Shown: one piece after another, positions 61,801 through 64,000 of the stretch
How positions within the stretch are numbered: the stretch's first letter is position 1
Layout of the letters: the number at the start of each line of letters is the position of its first letter
Assembly (NCBI GenBank): GCA_027490925.1
Contig: JAIXXF010000025.1
Coordinates: 1 to 64,000 of the forward strand
DNA length: 64,000 bases
Reading direction: 5' to 3'
Origin: Comamonadaceae bacterium
GTDB lineage: Bacteria > Pseudomonadota > Gammaproteobacteria > Burkholderiales > Burkholderiaceae_C
Position numbers and translations under genes: made by a program
The notes under the pieces: model-generated
Database searches by the model: none
Seen by the model: the letters and a program-made list of their open reading frames with translations, nothing else
Told to the model about the DNA's origin: nothing

Positions 61801-63821
61801 CCGCCCAAAACGACACCACAATCAGCGGTGGCAACGGTACGGACACGTTGGTCGTGGAAAGCAACTTTGACGACTTATCCGATGGTCAGATCGCCAGCAT
61901 TGAGCGCGTGGAGATCGGTGTAGAAACTGGCGTGGTTCTGTCCCTTGACGCGCAGGCGGGAGAGGCGTTCACCATCGTCGGCGGCAGTGGGAACGACACC
62001 ATCACCAGCGCTGATGGTGCTGACTCGATTGACGGGGGTGAGGGCGACGACATTGTTAATGCAGGCGCCGGGAACGACACTGTCAACGGTGGAAATGGCA
62101 ACGACAGCATCTCAGGTGGGCTGGGGACAGACATCCTCGCCGGTGGATTGGGTGCTGACACCATTGACGCAGGCGATGGCAATGACACCATCATCGTGAC
62201 GGACAACCTGGACACGATTGATGGCGGCGCGGGAACCGACGTCCTCCGTGTTGATGGCACCAACTACAAGGCAGACTCGGATGACGCTCTGAAGAGAGTT
62301 GAAACGGTGACCTTGAACAACACCGCCGGTGTGACCGTTGATCTCAGCAACCAGACTGAAGGTTTGACTGTCAACGGGAGCGCCGGAGACGACACGATCA
62401 CCGGTGGCAGCGGTGTTGATGCCTTGAATGGCAACAACGGCAACGACACCTTCATCAGTGACAGCGGTTCCGCTGGAGACACCCTGTCGGGAGGCAACGG
62501 CACCGACACATTGCGGTTGGCCGCCAGCTACACCTCACTCGCCGACGCTCGCTTGGCCACCATTGAAAAAGTGGTCCTCACGGTGGCTGGCTTGACCCTG
62601 GATCTCACGGGCGCAAACTCAGCGACCGACCAAAGCGAGGCTTTCAACATCACCGGCAGCTCGGGTGTCGACACGATCAAGGGCGGAGCCGGGGGCGACA
62701 CCATCGACGGCGATACCGGTGCAGACAGCATCGACGGCGGGGCCGGTAATGACACCATCGTTGCCGACAGCGCCGACACCATCCAGGGCGGGACGGGCAC
62801 CGATGTGTTGCGCGTTGCCACGGCCAGCTACGTCGCCGCTTCCAATGCTGCATTGGCCGGTGTGGAAACCGTGACGGTGACCTTTGCCAGCGGCGCAACG
62901 GTCGACCTGGGTAACCAGACCGAGGCCTTCACGGTCAATGGCGGCGACGGCAATGACACCATCACCGGTGGTGGTGGGGCTGACGTCGTCAGTGGCGGTC
63001 AGGGTGCCGACACCATCAATACAGGCGATGGCAACGACACCATCGTGGCCGATGAGTTGGACACGGTCGATGGGGGTGCGGGCACCACCGATACCCTTCG
63101 GGTGGACGGTGCCACCTTCACGGACGTGTTGGACAACGCACTCCGAAACGTGGAACGTGTGACACTGACCAACACTGGGGGAGCCACCCTGAACCTGAGC
63201 AACCAGACAGAAGGCTTTTCATTGGTCACCGGTTCGACTGGTAACGACAACATCACGGGCGGCGGCGGCAATGACAGTATCAACGGCGGAACCGGTAACG
63301 ACGTGTTGAGCGGGGGCCGTGGAGACGACACGCTTCAAGGTCAGGGGGGCAACGACACCTTTGTGTTTGAAGAGAGCTTGGCCAGCAATGGCAAAGACAC
63401 GGTGACGAACTTCTCGATCACGGGTACGAACGGTACGGATGTGTTGGACTTCCGCGCATTCTTGTCGGCAGCAGACAGCACGTTCAAGGATAACGACCCC
63501 TCGACCGGAGCCTTCGATGCGTTCACCACCAATCCCGCAGCGGGCACGCTGATCGACAACTCCGCCGTGAAGCTGGTGGGGACCTTTAACACCGCCACCG
63601 CCTTGCAAACCGCCCTCAATGCGGGCGGCGTTTATTCCCGGTTCGACCTGACTCAGGGTGAGAAAGCGTTGGTGTTCACTGCCACGGCCAATGGCACGTC
63701 GGTCAATGCGTTCTACGTGACGGGCGAAGCGGGCGATGTGGTCACGGCCGAGTTGGTGGGAACCCTGTCGCTCAATGGTGGCAATTTCAGTAACTTGGAC
63801 ACCCAGCACCTTTTCATCTGA
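58848..63821 (+). CDS. Large VCBS/RTX type I secreted surface protein
   Basis: Predicted calcium-binding adhesin or S-layer-like protein, 1657 residues, no Sec signal. Residues about 30-650 hold five VCBS/cadherin-like domains, each closing with ITITGTND (near 128, 277, 397, 522) or LTGAND (near 645). Residues about 735-1500 carry many RTX nonapeptides (GGDGNDTLSG, GGSGNDTITS, GGAGNDTIVA) alternating with a non-RTX module that recurs seven times (IERVxLT followed by NQTEGFTIxG). The last 150 residues contain FVFEESLASNGKDTVTNF and an uncleaved C-terminal signal ending HLFI. GGAGA precedes the ATG. The T1SS genes 33 kb away are plausible exporters. Confidence 0.92.
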   Translation: MALLTLDLFDPEINATYVGGVAALKEDDGLPLTGILNITDPSAILTGLGSSGISSYSFAYANGTKGKYGTFSWVAGDTNPSRDVVEQGFKYTLGSAAQTLREGQSVTETIVITATDFAGRTVSSPINITITGTNDIPVLSAATGSTLNPTAVSETLGNSSTQNLAAITGTLTVNDKDVGDTLKATAALASVTYNGADATALLVQYGAQALTAPGAFSLTSQPALSNGGNRNFTWKYDPAAANLDFLAQGQSLTIAYAVTVSDGQSGSDTKNITITITGTNDSPVINATSPAFDVSETLPEGNGLLSTTGRVVFSDLDRDDTPEASVFARAVSATGITLSAEQINAIKNAFSITNAATGAWSFNLASPDYLPAGSTVTATFTVRVTDDANASVDQSVTITITGTNDRPMLTVDQSGGVTEDASATTLTDSGTISFTDVDVNDDVTVSSVYNDDAVWTGGMLTADQITALTAGFTNDQDSWDYTASNAATQFLGAGETVTFSYDVTATDDSGAANDSDTKTVTITITGTNDRPTIIASLTEANYTDTPSDDSFDSISGTLTFTDVDVNDTHTFGVSGGIASTAMSGYDTAKTGFYGVLYVNSSSGAYVFVPNDTAIEGLRTNADETYSLTVTDNFGASASQTLTVNLTGANDLPQVTVMPTYTETQVTLTVSDRDIHDVLTVKDPQSGFVSTTLNNGTPTSLTVQAVTGRPTGTTLVIQDQAGATATAGSIDIGTDENDGDLVLGIFGSGALYGLGGNDRLVGSTQADHLFGGDGNDTLSGSGGADHLYGGSGDDTLAVLDNAAMLYSGGADTDTLSVGLNSFTPTSDAQIVGIERVRLTLGGLTTNNSLDLSNQVEGFTILGNTSNDMIIATDRADTVDGGATLGANGGTDNIDARDGDDIIRNVTVTSTVNGGAGNDVLEIAAANYTQLNSALGDSSVVGIEVIKVTSSSGTTLTLTGQTEGFTIIGGSGADAITGGNNNDRIIAAQNDTTISGGNGTDTLVVESNFDDLSDGQIASIERVEIGVETGVVLSLDAQAGEAFTIVGGSGNDTITSADGADSIDGGEGDDIVNAGAGNDTVNGGNGNDSISGGLGTDILAGGLGADTIDAGDGNDTIIVTDNLDTIDGGAGTDVLRVDGTNYKADSDDALKRVETVTLNNTAGVTVDLSNQTEGLTVNGSAGDDTITGGSGVDALNGNNGNDTFISDSGSAGDTLSGGNGTDTLRLAASYTSLADARLATIEKVVLTVAGLTLDLTGANSATDQSEAFNITGSSGVDTIKGGAGGDTIDGDTGADSIDGGAGNDTIVADSADTIQGGTGTDVLRVATASYVAASNAALAGVETVTVTFASGATVDLGNQTEAFTVNGGDGNDTITGGGGADVVSGGQGADTINTGDGNDTIVADELDTVDGGAGTTDTLRVDGATFTDVLDNALRNVERVTLTNTGGATLNLSNQTEGFSLVTGSTGNDNITGGGGNDSINGGTGNDVLSGGRGDDTLQGQGGNDTFVFEESLASNGKDTVTNFSITGTNGTDVLDFRAFLSAADSTFKDNDPSTGAFDAFTTNPAAGTLIDNSAVKLVGTFNTATALQTALNAGGVYSRFDLTQGEKALVFTATANGTSVNAFYVTGEAGDVVTAELVGTLSLNGGNFSNLDTQHLFI
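60031..60441 (+). repeat. 39-bp exact direct repeat within VCBS domains
   Basis: The same 39 bases occur at 60031-60069 and 60403-60441, exactly 372 bases (124 codons) apart. They encode VTITITGTNDRP. Recombination between them would remove one whole domain in frame. Confidence 0.92.
61117..63368 (+). repeat. RTX nonapeptide blocks alternating with a recurring beta module
   Basis: Clusters of GGxGxDxLx-type repeats lie at about 61150-61230, 61980-62200, 62400-62450, 62680-62790, 62940-63060 and 63245-63368. Between them seven copies of a module occur about every 235-330 bases, each with a (I/V)E-x-V strand and a following NQ(T/V)E-F/L-x-(I/V)-x-G strand. Confidence 0.85.
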
Positions 63822-63863
63822 TCGTCTGTCTTTGCGGGTTGTATTGGCCACATCCGCATCAAG

Positions 63864-63897
63864 AAAAGCCTGGGTGCAATGTCACCCAGGCTTTTTT
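63864..63897 (+). terminator. Terminator after RTX gene
   Basis: Stem AAGCCTGGGTG / CACCCAGGCTT with a short loop (CAATGT) and a following T-run, 43 bases after the stop. Confidence 0.9.
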
Positions 63898-63925
63898 ATG
63901 GGTTGACACAATATGGGTTGACACA
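63898..63925 (+). repeat. Tandem 13-bp direct repeat ATGGGTTGACACA
   Basis: Two copies (63898-63910 and 63913-63925) separated by two bases, each containing TTGACA. They may be tandem -35 elements or regulator sites for a gene beyond the window. Confidence 0.6.
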
Positions 63926-64000
63926 AAGACCAGGAAACGTGTCAGCCATATGACGGAGGTGGGCTCCTGGGATGTGGTTAATCAGAAGCGGGTCTTGGCT

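Overview
This 64 kb window is a high-GC chromosome segment with dense bacterial gene packing. The gene families (atpDC, FlhDC/FliA flagellar regulators, a Bug-type binding protein, two Liv-type ABC loci fused to acyl-CoA ligase genes, ProQ, PurT, Psd, DUF1840- and DUF5076-like proteins) and short GCTAT...ATAGC palindromes suggest a betaproteobacterium of the order Burkholderiales, most likely family Comamonadaceae. That placement is inferred from recognised families; no rRNA or tRNA gene was found in the window to confirm it.

Layout: 0-1.2 kb, end of the ATP synthase operon (atpD 3' part, atpC). 1.3-6.1 kb, a motility-control block on the minus strand: fliA, flhC, flhD, and a soluble REC-histidine kinase plus NarL-type response regulator, with a Pal-like lipoprotein inserted on the plus strand. 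6.3-11 kb, small housekeeping or unknown genes (YheT-type hydrolase, NTF2-like protein, cytochrome c, ProQ-like RNA chaperone). 11-17.4 kb, acyl-CoA synthetase followed by livGFKHM. 17.4-25.7 kb, a surface-protein locus: TPR glycosyltransferase, a collagen-like repeat protein behind a sigma28-like promoter, and a complete type I secretion system (ABC, HlyD, TolC-like). 26.1-32.7 kb, an RND efflux operon ending in a rhombosortase-like intramembrane protease. 32.8-34.2 kb, DUF5076, MOSC and DUF1840 genes. 34.4-45 kb, a second Liv locus on the minus strand with two acyl-activating enzymes, divergent from a Crp/Fnr regulator. 45-58.3 kb, housekeeping and stress genes (RluF-like, htpG, ohrR-ohr-srkA, 3-hydroxybutyryl-CoA dehydrogenase, an ABC-2 exporter, psd, purT). 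58.8-63.8 kb, a 1657-residue VCBS/RTX surface protein that is a natural candidate client for the type I secretion system.

The most interesting threads are these. (1) The collagen-like protein, its neighbouring glycosyltransferase and the T1SS look like one surface-fibre module, and its promoter resembles a FliA target while fliA and flhDC lie 15 kb away. (2) An almost identical 19-bp palindrome occurs upstream of flhDC and again at 53.7 kb upstream of a small unknown gene. (3) The divergent Crp/Fnr-liv intergenic region carries three perfect inverted repeats, one with exact Crp geometry. (4) The OhrR operator overlaps a good promoter whose start site would fall on the ohrR ATG. (5) A rhombosortase-like gene is tightly coupled to an RND pump with no recognisable GlyGly-CTERM substrate nearby. 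No mobile element, CRISPR array, tRNA or rRNA was seen.
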